Below the pieces are notes generated by a model, which saw only the letters and a list, made by a program, of their open reading frames with translations, had not been told where the DNA came from and ran no database searches. The position numbers and the translations under genes are program-made. Source: Sphingobacterium sp. UBA5670 (GTDB lineage Bacteria; Bacteroidota; Bacteroidia; Sphingobacteriales; Sphingobacteriaceae). Taken from it: a DNA stretch of 64,000 nt. Below, piece by piece: positions 33,466 to 42,821 of the stretch (the first letter of the stretch is position 1; the number at the start of each line of letters is the position of its first letter). The DNA lies in NCBI RefSeq assembly GCF_002420705.1, contig NZ_DIIM01000021.1:340418-404417 (forward strand), written 5' to 3'.

Positions 33466-36078
33466 TTAGAATGTAAATTTCACAGATGCATTCCAAGTTC
33501 TACCCTGTCCGATCAAAACAAAATTGGAAGTATCAATACCATTCCAAGTATTGTTCACATCTGTCACCAAGTTACTCGAAGTAGCTTCCGAAATATAGAA
33601 CTTATTCAACACATTGTTCATGTTGACACGGAAACTCATACTGTTCTTGTCACTTACTTTGACATTGTAAGAAAGACCGGCATCCAAAAGATTAAAAGAC
33701 GGTAATTTCATATAGCGTCCATAAGTTTGGCCATCTATTACTTCTCTACGATAATTCGATGCATACAAACGCTCATAGTATCTGTAGTTTGCGTCAACAG
33801 ACAAGCCCTTAAACACTTTATATTTAGCACCAAATCCATAAGAAGTTTGCGCTGCGTTACCAACATGTTCACCAGTTAAATTAACCTGAGAACGTCCCAA
33901 TTCGACGCGGTTATCGTTACGTACAACCGAATTTACTGCGCCATCGTATTTCCAGTCACCTATCGATAAAAACCCTGTTAGGCTTAATTTTTCGATTGGA
34001 CGGGCCTCAAAATCAACTTCTACCCCTCTATGCACCTGTTTTACACCGTAATTTGTTGTATATAAATAGGCTCCTTCGACCAAAATACCAGGATCATTTG
34101 TTGGATTGTATTTTTTCACATCATCTGCCGTCGCTAAACTCGAACTACCCGTAACACGGTTTTCCCAGGTTGTGCGGTAAACATTCACATTCACATCCAA
34201 GAATCGAGAAGCAAATTTATAACCAGCCTCTAAACCAAGGATTTTTTCATTTTCAGCATTTTCATTAATATCATTTGCAAAATTCATGAAAATATTGTTT
34301 TGATAAGGTTGACGGGAATAGTACCCCGCATTACCAAAAACACTATGATGCCCCAATGTATAACTTACACCACCCTTCGTATTGTAGCCAAAATTGTTCA
34401 CGTCTTTAGAATCCTCATTACCTGGCGTGTATTGAAAATAATCAGAACGTTTGTTTTGTTGTTCGGAAACCGATCCTTGGAAAAACGCTGTAAAGCCATT
34501 TTTCGCATATTCCAATTGACCGAACAGACCTCCGTAACGGATGTATTGATTGTAATCCCAAGCTAAACGATCTTCACGCGAATCCGGTTTACTTGAGAAA
34601 GCTTTCCAAGGGTTCGTTGAGTATGTATTCGTAACCAATGGCTTATTAGGGAAATTAACATTACCGCCTAATACGACACCATTTGTATTTCCAAGTGGAT
34701 CAGTCAATTTACGATAGTGTGTACCTTTATAGTCCCTTACATCAAAACCGACATTGAAATTCAAGGATTCTGAAAGTTTACGATTATAGTTAGAAACTAT
34801 ACCAAACCATTGGTGATTGTTCACATCAGCAGCTAAATATTTTCCTGTATTGTATTTATCGCTTCGCAAGGATTGACCACCCCCAGCGGCTAACGATGCG
34901 TAAACGACAGTTGACAAAGATGATTTATCATCGATCGTCCAATCCCAGTTCAAATTGGCTACTGGCTTATGATAAAAGTTCTTTTGTGCATTCATCATCA
35001 CGCCGTTTGCATCCTTATAATTGTCGTTATAACGTCTGCCATTAGCGAGATAGTTAGACAATTTTGAGGTATACCCCTGGTTGTGCCACTGTGGTGCACC
35101 CGTTACCATAAAGTTCAGGTTGTGCTTTTCATTCGCTTTATATCCAACAGACAAGAAATAACTTTGTCCAGCACCTTCTGTATGGTCCATATAACCGTTA
35201 CCTGACCACTGTGTAAACATAGCCGAAACAGCAAAACCGTTTTTCATAAGACCGGTATTGTAACCTACCGTTGCCTTCATAAACATATCGTTACCAACAG
35301 TGGTGCGGACAAAACCGCCCTCTTTCATTGCAGTGGATTGTGTCACGTAATTTACGGTTCCGCCGACAGATGAAATCGCTAACTTAGATGATCCCAAACC
35401 ACGTTGAATCTGCACTAAAGAGGCGATATCTGTAAGTCCCGACCAATTTGACCAATATACACTTCCATTGTCCATACCATTGATAGGCTGACCGTTCAAC
35501 AAAAATGCTGTATTGGACTGGTCAAAACCACGCGTTGTCATAGAAGACTCACCAAAACCTTTTGCCTGACCAGTGATATAAACCGAAGGGGTATTAGCTA
35601 ATGCTGAAGTAATATCCTGTGCTCCTACCCTTTCCTCTAAATCCTGCTTACGGATCGTCGAAACGGCAATCGGCGTCTTTCTTCCTGCCGCAATATCGAT
35701 AACCCCATGACCGACAACAACAACCTCATCCAAATTTGTTGAAGATCCAGCCGTAAAAATTGGATTGATATTCAACGATTCCCCCGATTTCAGCATGATG
35801 TTTTCGAAAACAACAGGCGTTTCGCCAATGTAAGTTACCTCTACTTTGTAGGGGCCTCCTTCTTGAAGATTTGAAATTTGAAATTTTCCTTGGGCATCGG
35901 CTGAGCCACTTACTACTTGTCCACTTGGGATGTGGGTAATTTTAATGGTTGCTCCTTTAACCGTTTGTCCAGTAGCTTCTTTGACAACTCCTGAAACCGA
36001 ACCAGTATTTGCTGTTTGACCTTGAACGGCACTATAACTAGCAAAAACAAGGGCAAAAAAAAGTAAAGACTTTTTCAT
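33466..36078 (-). CDS. TonB-dependent outer membrane receptor with carboxypeptidase-like domain
   Basis: Length is 870 residues from the ATG at 36078, which begins a signal peptide (MKKSLLFFALVFASYSAVQG). The longer frame from 36111 would begin upstream of the predicted transcription start. After the signal come a carboxypeptidase regulatory-like domain (about 22-105), a plug domain beginning LDEVVVVGHG and containing TTRGFDQSNTAFLLNGQPING, and a beta-barrel ending in aromatic WNASVKFTF. It imports a large ligand with energy from TonB-ExbBD. No SusD partner is adjacent, so it is not a typical SusC; substrate unknown. Confidence 0.92.
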   Translation of the reverse strand: MKKSLLFFALVFASYSAVQGQTANTGSVSGVVKEATGQTVKGATIKITHIPSGQVVSGSADAQGKFQISNLQEGGPYKVEVTYIGETPVVFENIMLKSGESLNINPIFTAGSSTNLDEVVVVGHGVIDIAAGRKTPIAVSTIRKQDLEERVGAQDITSALANTPSVYITGQAKGFGESSMTTRGFDQSNTAFLLNGQPINGMDNGSVYWSNWSGLTDIASLVQIQRGLGSSKLAISSVGGTVNYVTQSTAMKEGGFVRTTVGNDMFMKATVGYNTGLMKNGFAVSAMFTQWSGNGYMDHTEGAGQSYFLSVGYKANEKHNLNFMVTGAPQWHNQGYTSKLSNYLANGRRYNDNYKDANGVMMNAQKNFYHKPVANLNWDWTIDDKSSLSTVVYASLAAGGGQSLRSDKYNTGKYLAADVNNHQWFGIVSNYNRKLSESLNFNVGFDVRDYKGTHYRKLTDPLGNTNGVVLGGNVNFPNKPLVTNTYSTNPWKAFSSKPDSREDRLAWDYNQYIRYGGLFGQLEYAKNGFTAFFQGSVSEQQNKRSDYFQYTPGNEDSKDVNNFGYNTKGGVSYTLGHHSVFGNAGYYSRQPYQNNIFMNFANDINENAENEKILGLEAGYKFASRFLDVNVNVYRTTWENRVTGSSSLATADDVKKYNPTNDPGILVEGAYLYTTNYGVKQVHRGVEVDFEARPIEKLSLTGFLSIGDWKYDGAVNSVVRNDNRVELGRSQVNLTGEHVGNAAQTSYGFGAKYKVFKGLSVDANYRYYERLYASNYRREVIDGQTYGRYMKLPSFNLLDAGLSYNVKVSDKNSMSFRVNMNNVLNKFYISEATSSNLVTDVNNTWNGIDTSNFVLIGQGRTWNASVKFTF

Positions 36079-36507
36079 GTTAGATGTGATTGTTTTGTTT
36101 TTGTGCCGCAAAATTAGGAATTGATTGTCTTTTTAACTAATTTTAACAATACCAATATCATGCAGTATCTCTATATAGAAAGAATAAATTTTAATCTTCC
36201 ACAGAAAAACAGCAAATTTCAGCAAAAAGAGCCAATAAAAATACAGCATTGATAAAATAAATACAATACATTCATCCTATTCTTGAAAAAACATCAAAAA
36301 TAATCAGAATAATATTTTGTCTGTTTTGAATAAATCAAAATTTATCAATTTTACAATTTTTATGTATTGGACACAAGATTTTATAGCCTATCCTCATGAG
36401 CTGCTAAAAATTGTTTCTTTCAATCCGCCATTTCCACCGACTTCCTTTTCTTCCCACAACAGCTGAAATAAGCTTATAAATAATTAACTTTAACTAATTT
36501 AAAAAAT
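36079..36507. other. Divergent intergenic region (about 430 bp)
   Basis: Very AT-rich spacer between the TonB receptor (minus) and the Crp/Fnr regulator (plus). It holds the receptor -7 element (36109-36116) and related TTAACTAATTTTAAC and TTAACTTTAACTAATTTAA sequences near each gene, which might be regulator sites. No ORF, RNA gene or terminator was recognised. Confidence 0.6.
36109..36116 (-). promoter_or_regulatory. -7 element of the TonB receptor gene
   Basis: Minus-strand TAATTTTG matches TAnnTTTG. It predicts transcription starting near 36102, so translation must start at 36078 rather than 36111. The -33 box is weak. Confidence 0.5.
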
Positions 36508-37137
36508 ATGTTATCCATAGAACAAGCTTATACAGGCATTCTTGAACCGGAACTAATCGCTGAAATAGCGGAAAACGCGCATATAAAAACGTTCCGTGAA
36601 GGTGATCTCATCATTGATACCAATCAATATATCAAGGCTATGCCTCTCCTCTTGGATGGGGCAATAAAAATTGTCCGGGAGGATGAAGATAAAGGCGAAT
36701 TGTTGCTCTACTATCTGGAAAAAGGTCAAACCTGTACAATGTCGATAGCCTGTTGTCTCGGGAATAAAAAAAGTGAAATTCGTGCGCTCGCAGAAAAAAC
36801 AACGACTGTAGCCATGATTCCAAATGAGCTTGTCAACCTTTGGATGGGAAAATACCCTTCCTGGCGAAATTTCATCATATCAAGCTATTCAAGCCGTATG
36901 GACGAAATGTTACAAGCTGTTGATAGTCTAGCTTTTTCCAACATGGAAGAACGCATCATCAACTATTTGAAAGCCAAAGTGAAGCTGAATGACGACCGAA
37001 TACTCACCCTTACGCATCAGGATATCGCTTCCGATTTAAATACATCCCGAGTCGTTGTCTCCCGAATTTTAAAAAAACTGGAACAGGAAGATAAAATAGT
37101 GCTACTTCGTAACGAAATTAGGGTATTAGTGGAATGA
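36508..37137 (+). CDS. Crp/Fnr family transcriptional regulator
   Basis: The protein has 209 residues. The N-terminal cyclic-nucleotide-binding-like beta barrel (about 20-130) includes FREGDLIIDTNQYIKAMPLLLDGAIKIVRE and a cysteine pair in MSIACCLG. The C-terminal winged helix (about 150-205) has LTHQDIASDLNTSRVVVSRILKKLEQEDKI. No Fnr-type four-cysteine cluster is present. The ligand is unknown. It is divergent from the TonB receptor, a possible target, and 60 bp upstream of the hydroxyacid dehydrogenase. Confidence 0.9.
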   Translation: MLSIEQAYTGILEPELIAEIAENAHIKTFREGDLIIDTNQYIKAMPLLLDGAIKIVREDEDKGELLLYYLEKGQTCTMSIACCLGNKKSEIRALAEKTTTVAMIPNELVNLWMGKYPSWRNFIISSYSSRMDEMLQAVDSLAFSNMEERIINYLKAKVKLNDDRILTLTHQDIASDLNTSRVVVSRILKKLEQEDKIVLLRNEIRVLVE

Positions 37138-37197
37138 GCAAAACATTTGTATCTTTAGCTATACGTAAATTTCAAGAGCAATTAATGTAATTTTTAG

Positions 37198-38043
37198 ATG
37201 AAGATAGAAAAATTAGGATTTATAGGATTAGGAAACATGGGATACCCCATGGCTAAAAATCTAGAAAAAGCAGGATTCCCCCTTTCTGTTTACAATAGAA
37301 ACAAGGCTAAAGCAGCAGGCTTTGAAGAGCAATCAATTATCAGAGAAGATATAGGTGAATTAGTCGATCATAGCGACATTATATTCTCCATGCTCACAAA
37401 TGATGAAGCAGTCAGCGAAGTATATGAAAAAATCCTACAAAGGGAGATCAAAGGCAAATTATTTGTCGATATGAGTACAATATCTCGTGAACGCTGTATT
37501 TCAATAGCCACTAAGCTAAAAGAAAAAGGCGCTGCTTTTATAGATGCTCCCGTTGCCGGCAGTACCAAACCAGCGACTGAGGGTACGCTTATTATTATGG
37601 TCGGTGGTGACCCCGAAGACCTTCATCGCGTCCGACTATACCTCGAGCAGATGGGAAAATCGATCAAACATCTCGGCGAAAATGGCCAGGGAATTGCCGC
37701 TAAACTTGCGATCAACTATTTCCTTTCGACGATCTACCAAGGTCTCGCGGAGACGATCTTATTTTCAGATAAACTGGGAATTCAACGAAGCGATATGCTC
37801 GAAATCATCAACGATAGTGCCAGCGGCAGTGGGGCAACAAAAGTGAAAACACCATTATTGGTGGAAGAGAACTACAGTCCTGCATTCGCGCTAGACCTTA
37901 TGCTGAAAGATATTCGACTGGCTCAACAAGCCGGTGCTGACTATCCCCTCCTCAAGACCTTACTCGAAACCTACGGGAAAGCACACGATCGAGGTCTCGG
38001 ACAGCTCGATGTTATTGGTATCATTGAATCCATCAAGTCGTAG
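37198..38043 (+). CDS. NAD(P)-dependent beta-hydroxyacid dehydrogenase
   Basis: The protein has 281 residues of the 3-hydroxyisobutyrate/tartronate-semialdehyde reductase family. It shows the Rossmann motif LGFIGLGNMGYPMAKNLEKAG at residues 6-26, the substrate segment DAPVAGSTKPATEGTLIIMVGG near 118, and the catalytic lysine in GQGIAAKLAINYF near residue 170. Substrate cannot be assigned more exactly. It follows the Crp/Fnr gene on the same strand. Confidence 0.9.
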   Translation: MKIEKLGFIGLGNMGYPMAKNLEKAGFPLSVYNRNKAKAAGFEEQSIIREDIGELVDHSDIIFSMLTNDEAVSEVYEKILQREIKGKLFVDMSTISRERCISIATKLKEKGAAFIDAPVAGSTKPATEGTLIIMVGGDPEDLHRVRLYLEQMGKSIKHLGENGQGIAAKLAINYFLSTIYQGLAETILFSDKLGIQRSDMLEIINDSASGSGATKVKTPLLVEENYSPAFALDLMLKDIRLAQQAGADYPLLKTLLETYGKAHDRGLGQLDVIGIIESIKS

Positions 38044-38161
38044 CTTCAGGTTGGCGACAGTGAAAAAAATGTACATTGAAAATTATATTTAGTTGAGATG
38101 GACTCCAAATTAGGTTCATTTCTGATCACACAAAATAATGAGTGGAACAAATTCTTTACAG

Positions 38162-38905
38162 ATGAAAACAGTTATGACACTATTGATGCTTACTATGGTC
38201 ACCATGACTACGCAGGCCCAACAATTAAAACAGGTTTCTTACCAGGATGGTGAACAAAAACTCAATGGACTGGTAACCGCCAATAGGGCAAAAAAAGGCC
38301 CTGCTGTCTTAATTCTTCCGGCATGGAAGGGAATTGACAACGAAGCGAAACAAGCTGCATTGCTTCTTGAAAAAGAAGGTTACATCGCGTTCATTGCCGA
38401 CATCTACGGTGAAGGAAATATTCCCTCAGACAACACCGCAGCTTCGAAAATTGCCGGCCACTACAAGACAGACTATAAAGCTTATCAGCATCGCATAATG
38501 CTCGCATTGGAACAACTGAAAAAAGAGGGCGCGGATCCGGCGAGAATTGCTATCATCGGCTATTGTTTTGGAGGTTCAGGAGCCTTAGAAGCGGCGAGAG
38601 CCGGCTTCCCCGTCAATGCAGTGATCAGTATCCATGGAGGCCTCTCCAAAGCTGCCGACAGACCCAATGGTTCGATCAAAACAAAAGTACTCGTTGAGCA
38701 CCCAGCAGCCGATAAAAGTGTATCAAAAGAAGATTACGATGGGTTGGTCAAGGAATTAAATGAAGGAAAAGCAGACTGGCAAATAATTACGTACGCAAAT
38801 TCTGGACATACGTTTACGAATCCCGAGTCAGCAGAATATAACCCCGTAATGGCTAAACGTGCCTGGGAGCACACTTTATTATTTTTGAAAGAAGTATTAA
38901 ATTAA
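38162..38905 (+). CDS. Exported dienelactone hydrolase family protein
   Basis: The ATG at 38162 opens a signal peptide (MKTVMTLLMLTMVTMTTQAQ), and is preferred over the in-frame ATG at 38138; length is 247 residues. The alpha/beta hydrolase core has AVLILPAWKGIDNEAKQAA, the cysteine nucleophile elbow in IIGYCFGGSGALEAA, and the histidine in YANSGHTFTNPESAEYN. Cys-Asp-His is the dienelactone hydrolase triad. A periplasmic location is inferred from the signal peptide. Substrate unknown. Confidence 0.88.
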   Translation: MKTVMTLLMLTMVTMTTQAQQLKQVSYQDGEQKLNGLVTANRAKKGPAVLILPAWKGIDNEAKQAALLLEKEGYIAFIADIYGEGNIPSDNTAASKIAGHYKTDYKAYQHRIMLALEQLKKEGADPARIAIIGYCFGGSGALEAARAGFPVNAVISIHGGLSKAADRPNGSIKTKVLVEHPAADKSVSKEDYDGLVKELNEGKADWQIITYANSGHTFTNPESAEYNPVMAKRAWEHTLLFLKEVLN

Positions 38906-38938
38906 ATAGCAAAGTCTACAACAGCAATATCGACCCAA

Positions 38939-40189
38939 ATGAATTATAACGCAAAACTGCACATTTATCCGATTATCATTCAATTGTTGATATTGCTGTT
39001 ATATAGTCCCAGCGCAGCATCGCAAACAGTAAAATCGCTAACAATAGCTAGCCCAACGCATGCAGTTCTATTTGTAACCAATGAGTCCGATAAATCAACT
39101 GATTTTATCATGCGTCTCCACGAAAAAAAGGCAACTGAGATTTTCAAATTAGTACCTTATAGCACAACAAAGTTACTGGTGACGAAAACGGATGCAAAAA
39201 GACTCACATTTATCGTTAAAAATCACCAATGGACTATCGACGTATTGTCATTAAAGCAACGTCATGCCATGATCTTGTTTGATGGATTAGCCAAACCCAA
39301 GATCATATACGATAGTAATACCTATCTGGCAGAAGCCAAACCGATATTAAACACCAGCACACAAATTGCGTCAACGAAAGCTTCTGCACAATATAATGCC
39401 TCACATTTCTTTGACTCAATCGCACAAGTTCAATTTATTCCATCCCGGCAATATGCAGCGGCCATTATCGCAAATTCCGCTCTTCCTCTTTATTACAGTC
39501 AGCGTAAGAATAAATGTAACGGCACTTATGTAATGCAGCAGTTCTCGGACGAAAATGAGGTGCAATCCGGTGCAATTATGACGACTGTATATGAAGAAGG
39601 CAAAGAGATCACATCGAACAATCTTTCCGGGGGAAATAATTATTACAACAAAAGATGCTATAATCAATTAGGACTTATCGACTCCATACAGTACCTTCGA
39701 AATAGTAAGTGGAGCAGCAGTACAATTTACCGATATCTGGCAGATGCAATTATTTCCTACGATCCTACATTCGAATCGGCGATTATTTATCACTTGAACA
39801 GTAAACTCCAGGTTATAAAAACTGAATCCATTCATTTTGTCTATCAACGGAGAGACTGGACCATTTACAGTTATGATCAACAGAATCGGATTACTGAAGA
39901 GATTTCGGGCAGAAATGATCAAAGAGAAAGTCGCGTCCGCTATCAGTATGATAGTCCAGAAACAAGTGACTACTCGCTGCGCCAAACCTTCGATCAAAGC
40001 GATCATTTGACAGCCGAAATCAAGCGATCATACCGAGCCAACGAAACGATTGATGAGTTTTATTATGATGGTGTATTACAACAAAAATCTATTGTAAAAG
40101 ATCTCGGAAACTGTACCTACGAAAGCTTGATATATAACAAGGAGGGAAAGTTAACAGCAAAATACATACAGGCAAAGAAAACCAACTAA
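38939..40189 (+). CDS. Hypothetical secreted protein with YD-like segments
   Basis: The protein has 416 residues. The N-terminal hydrophobic segment ending SPSAASQ looks like a signal peptide. The C-terminal half shows short tyrosine-rich beta repeats such as YSYDQQNRITEEI, FYYDGVLQQKSIV and YNKEGKLTAKYI, resembling the antitoxin-YwqK or RHS YD-type strand repeats common in Bacteroidota exported proteins. I recognise no catalytic motif. It is likely periplasmic or surface-exposed. It follows the dienelactone hydrolase gene by 33 bp and precedes vanW. Confidence 0.65.
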   Translation: MNYNAKLHIYPIIIQLLILLLYSPSAASQTVKSLTIASPTHAVLFVTNESDKSTDFIMRLHEKKATEIFKLVPYSTTKLLVTKTDAKRLTFIVKNHQWTIDVLSLKQRHAMILFDGLAKPKIIYDSNTYLAEAKPILNTSTQIASTKASAQYNASHFFDSIAQVQFIPSRQYAAAIIANSALPLYYSQRKNKCNGTYVMQQFSDENEVQSGAIMTTVYEEGKEITSNNLSGGNNYYNKRCYNQLGLIDSIQYLRNSKWSSSTIYRYLADAIISYDPTFESAIIYHLNSKLQVIKTESIHFVYQRRDWTIYSYDQQNRITEEISGRNDQRESRVRYQYDSPETSDYSLRQTFDQSDHLTAEIKRSYRANETIDEFYYDGVLQQKSIVKDLGNCTYESLIYNKEGKLTAKYIQAKKTN

Positions 40190-40314
40190 ACGAACTGAAA
40201 AACTGCACTAAGCTCAGACAATAAGATTCTTGATTTTGATAAAAAAATATTCGACGAAATACGGCAAAAAACACATTTCTGCACTAATTTTGATAGCGAT
40301 ACATAAACGTCAAA

Positions 40315-41157
40315 TTGAGAAAAAGAAAACTGATCAGTCAACGTCATCCCATACTCTATTTTATTGCAGTATGGGCGAGAAGAGTACAACGAAAAGCCGT
40401 TTGGCTCTTTGACAACAAAAAATACAGCACAGCTAAATCAGCTGAAAAACTGCCCTTTCGTATTAAAAAACATCAGTCGGTATTATTAAAAAAACTGGGC
40501 GAAAATAATATGCAATTGCAAATTAACAAAGTTACCAACCTGAAAATTGCAGCAGCACAGATCAATAGCATTCTGATCAGACCACAGGAAACCTTTTCAT
40601 TTTGTAAACTCGTTGGATTACCTACTGTAAAAAAAGGATATCTACCCGGCATGGAGTTATCTTTTGGTGAAGCAAGGGCAGGTATTGGCGGTGGAATCTG
40701 TCAAATATCCAATCTCATCCATTGGCTTGTTATCCATAGTCCACTCACCGTCAATGAACGTTATCACCACTCTTTTGACCCTTTTCCTGACGATGGCCGT
40801 GTTTTGCCATTCGGCAGTGGTGCTACGGTGTTTTATAACTATCGTGATTATCAGTTCACCAACAACACGATTTACACCTTCCAAATAAATATCTGGTTCA
40901 CAGACAAATGTTTAGAGGGCGAATTAAGAATTGATCAAGAACTGGATTTTGCGTACCATGTATTTGAAAAAGAACATCAATTTCTTAAAATAGACAATCA
41001 GTTCTTTCGTAAAAATGAGATTTGGCGCGAGAAGTTTTTAAAGTTTCAAGGTGGAAAGATTTTAGAAACCGAACTTTTGACCAAAAATTTTGCCCGGGTT
41101 ACCTATACCCCTGTTGAATATATTGAAATTAGTGCCGATCAAAATCCGACCGATTAA
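40315..41157 (+). CDS. VanW family protein
   Basis: The protein has 280 residues. The VanW core is visible: NKVTNLKIAAAQINSILIRPQETFSFCKLVG near residue 70, GYLPGMELSFGEARAGIGGGICQISNLIHW near 110 and HHSFDPFPDDGRVLPFGSGATVFYNYRD near 150. VanW is an accessory of vancomycin-resistance clusters in some Gram-positives but its reaction is unknown; no other van gene is nearby, so resistance is not implied. The only upstream start that keeps the family N-terminus is a TTG at 40315; an in-frame stop lies at 40294. Confidence 0.85.
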   Translation: MRKRKLISQRHPILYFIAVWARRVQRKAVWLFDNKKYSTAKSAEKLPFRIKKHQSVLLKKLGENNMQLQINKVTNLKIAAAQINSILIRPQETFSFCKLVGLPTVKKGYLPGMELSFGEARAGIGGGICQISNLIHWLVIHSPLTVNERYHHSFDPFPDDGRVLPFGSGATVFYNYRDYQFTNNTIYTFQINIWFTDKCLEGELRIDQELDFAYHVFEKEHQFLKIDNQFFRKNEIWREKFLKFQGGKILETELLTKNFARVTYTPVEYIEISADQNPTD

Positions 41158-41189
41158 TTCAACAAGCTAAGTGATCGAAAAATGACGGA

Positions 41190-41220
41190 TATGAAAAGTC
41201 CTCTTTTTTGTTTAAGTTTG
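41190..41220 (+). promoter_or_regulatory. Promoter of the thiamine operon
   Basis: TATG (41190-41193), a 19-bp spacer, and TAAGTTTG (41213-41220). Transcription would begin within a few bases of the 5' end of the TPP riboswitch. Confidence 0.75.
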
Positions 41221-41225
41221 GTCTG

Positions 41226-41301
41226 GCTTTGGGGGTATTCTGTATAGAATTGAGATAGTCCCTTTGAACCTGATTCGGTTTATACCGGCGTAGGGAAAAG
41301 C
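41226..41301 (+). ncRNA. TPP riboswitch (THI element)
   Basis: It contains the conserved GGGGGTATTC, TTGAGA (usual CTGAGA), CCCTTTGAACCTGAT and ACCGGCGTAGGGAAA segments in the right order and spacing. A 5-bp closing P1 stem GCTTT (41226-41230) / AAAGC (41297-41301) can be drawn. It binds thiamine pyrophosphate and lowers expression of thiM-thiE-thiD-tenA. No T-run terminator follows before the ATG at 41396, so control is more likely translational. Confidence 0.95.
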
Positions 41302-41395
41302 AAAAATCCACTGTACAGCATACTCCTTTACTGCACAGGCTATCGCTCTTCTTCCCTCCAAGGCCACACAGTATATCTTAGCATATGTAAAAAGA

Positions 41396-42199
41396 ATGGA
41401 AGATTCAATTATCAATTTATTAGAGCAGCTGAGGGTTGAAAAACCCCTTATACACAACATCACAAACCTAGTCGTGATGAACAATACTGCCAACGCACTT
41501 TTAGCCCTAGGAGCATCCCCTGTGATGGTACACAGTCCATTAGAAGTACGCGAGGTTGTCGATATTGCACAAGCTCTTGTCATTAATATCGGCACCTTGA
41601 GTGAAGATACTGCCGAAGCTATGCTGGTTGCTACCGAACATGCCAATACCATTGGAAGGCCATGGGTACTTGATCCTGTTGGTGCTGGGATATCAGCATT
41701 CCGCAATGATTTATTATCCAATCTACTGGATCTCAAACCAACGGTTATTCGTGGAAATGCATCAGAAATCATGACGCTGTACAATTTCAACCAACCGAAC
41801 ACAAAAGGAGTCGACAGCACGACAGCTAGTAAAGATGCCCTCCGATTTGGCCAATTATTGCAAGAGCAAACCGGCTCCATTATCTGTATTTCTGGAGAAG
41901 TAGACTATATCCTTTCACAGCAATACCGGGTTGAAGTTTTTAATGGCAACCCTTTAATGACACAGGTAACTGGACTTGGCTGTAGTGCTACTGCGCTTAT
42001 TGGTGCATTTCTAGGTGTTACAGACCAATATTTTGAAGCAGCTGTTGCCGGTGTATCCATTTTGAGCTTAGCAGGAGAACTCGCTGCCCAAACAGCAGCT
42101 GGCCCGGGCACCCTGCAATTGAATCTCTACGATGAACTCTATCAGCTCAATGCAGAACGTCTAAAATCAAAGCTCAAGATCAAACGCTATGCGCATTAA
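41396..42199 (+). CDS. thiM: Hydroxyethylthiazole kinase
   Basis: Phosphorylates 4-methyl-5-(2-hydroxyethyl)thiazole for thiamine salvage. The protein has 267 residues of the ribokinase-like fold. N-terminal segment PLIHNITNLVVMNNTANALLALGASPVM is canonical, as are WVLDPVGAGIS and the anion-hole/catalytic Cys region VTGLGCSATALIGAF near residue 190. First gene of the riboswitch-controlled operon; it overlaps thiE by 11 bases. Confidence 0.96.
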   Translation: MEDSIINLLEQLRVEKPLIHNITNLVVMNNTANALLALGASPVMVHSPLEVREVVDIAQALVINIGTLSEDTAEAMLVATEHANTIGRPWVLDPVGAGISAFRNDLLSNLLDLKPTVIRGNASEIMTLYNFNQPNTKGVDSTTASKDALRFGQLLQEQTGSIICISGEVDYILSQQYRVEVFNGNPLMTQVTGLGCSATALIGAFLGVTDQYFEAAVAGVSILSLAGELAAQTAAGPGTLQLNLYDELYQLNAERLKSKLKIKRYAH

Positions 42200-42821
42200 T
42201 CCGCTTTTTCCCTACCCTTTATATTTGGTGATTTCTGAGCGGGACTGTTATCCTCAAAATTGGCTCCATGTTGCCGAAGAAGCCATTATTGGTGGAGTCG
42301 ATCTTATACAATTGCGCGAAAAAGCTGACGATCCGGCCACATTTTTGGATAAAGCCATCCGTTTAAAAAAACTGACCGATCATTATGGTATTCCGCTCGT
42401 GATCAATGATGCCGTAGCAATCGCTGCCCAAATCGAGGCATGGGGAATACATGTGGGTCAAAATGATTTGCAACCGCTCGCTATTCGCGAAAAATATGGT
42501 GATAAAATAACTATAGGCTGGTCCATAGAAGACATGCAACAACTGGAAAGTCAACAAATGTACGCCGTCGACCACCTTGGTGTAAGCCCCATTTTTTCTA
42601 CGAAAACAAAAGTAGATACGGTTACTGAATGGGGAATTACGGGTTTAAAAGAACTTCGGAGTAGGACGGAAAAACCATTGATCGCTATCGGAAGGATGAA
42701 TTTACAAACAGCAGAAGAGACCTGGAACGCAGGTGCAGACTCCATTGCAGTCGTTTCGGCCATATGCCAAAGTCAAGATCCCAGAGCTGCCAGTGCACAA
42801 CTAAAAGAACTATTCAAATGA
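42189..42821 (+). CDS. thiE: Thiamine-phosphate synthase
   Basis: Joins hydroxymethylpyrimidine pyrophosphate and thiazole phosphate into thiamine phosphate. The protein has 210 residues. TIM-barrel features are visible: GGVDLIQLREKADD, VINDAVAIAAQIEAWGIHVGQNDL, and the phosphate-binding AVDHLGVSPIFSTKTK and LIAIGRMNLQTAEE. It overlaps thiM upstream and thiD downstream (ATGA), consistent with tight translational coupling. Confidence 0.96.
   Translation: MRINPLFPYPLYLVISERDCYPQNWLHVAEEAIIGGVDLIQLREKADDPATFLDKAIRLKKLTDHYGIPLVINDAVAIAAQIEAWGIHVGQNDLQPLAIREKYGDKITIGWSIEDMQQLESQQMYAVDHLGVSPIFSTKTKVDTVTEWGITGLKELRSRTEKPLIAIGRMNLQTAEETWNAGADSIAVVSAICQSQDPRAASAQLKELFK

Noticed and set aside
33466..36078. 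SusC/SusD polysaccharide utilisation locus
   Set aside because: No SusD-like lipoprotein or glycoside hydrolase is adjacent to the receptor.
33466..36111. Receptor start at 36111
   Set aside because: The predicted -7 element at 36109-36116 overlaps this start, and the ATG at 36078 begins a proper signal peptide.
40315..41157. Vancomycin-resistance cluster
   Set aside because: Only a VanW-like protein is present; no vanH, vanA/B ligase, vanX or two-component regulators are adjacent.
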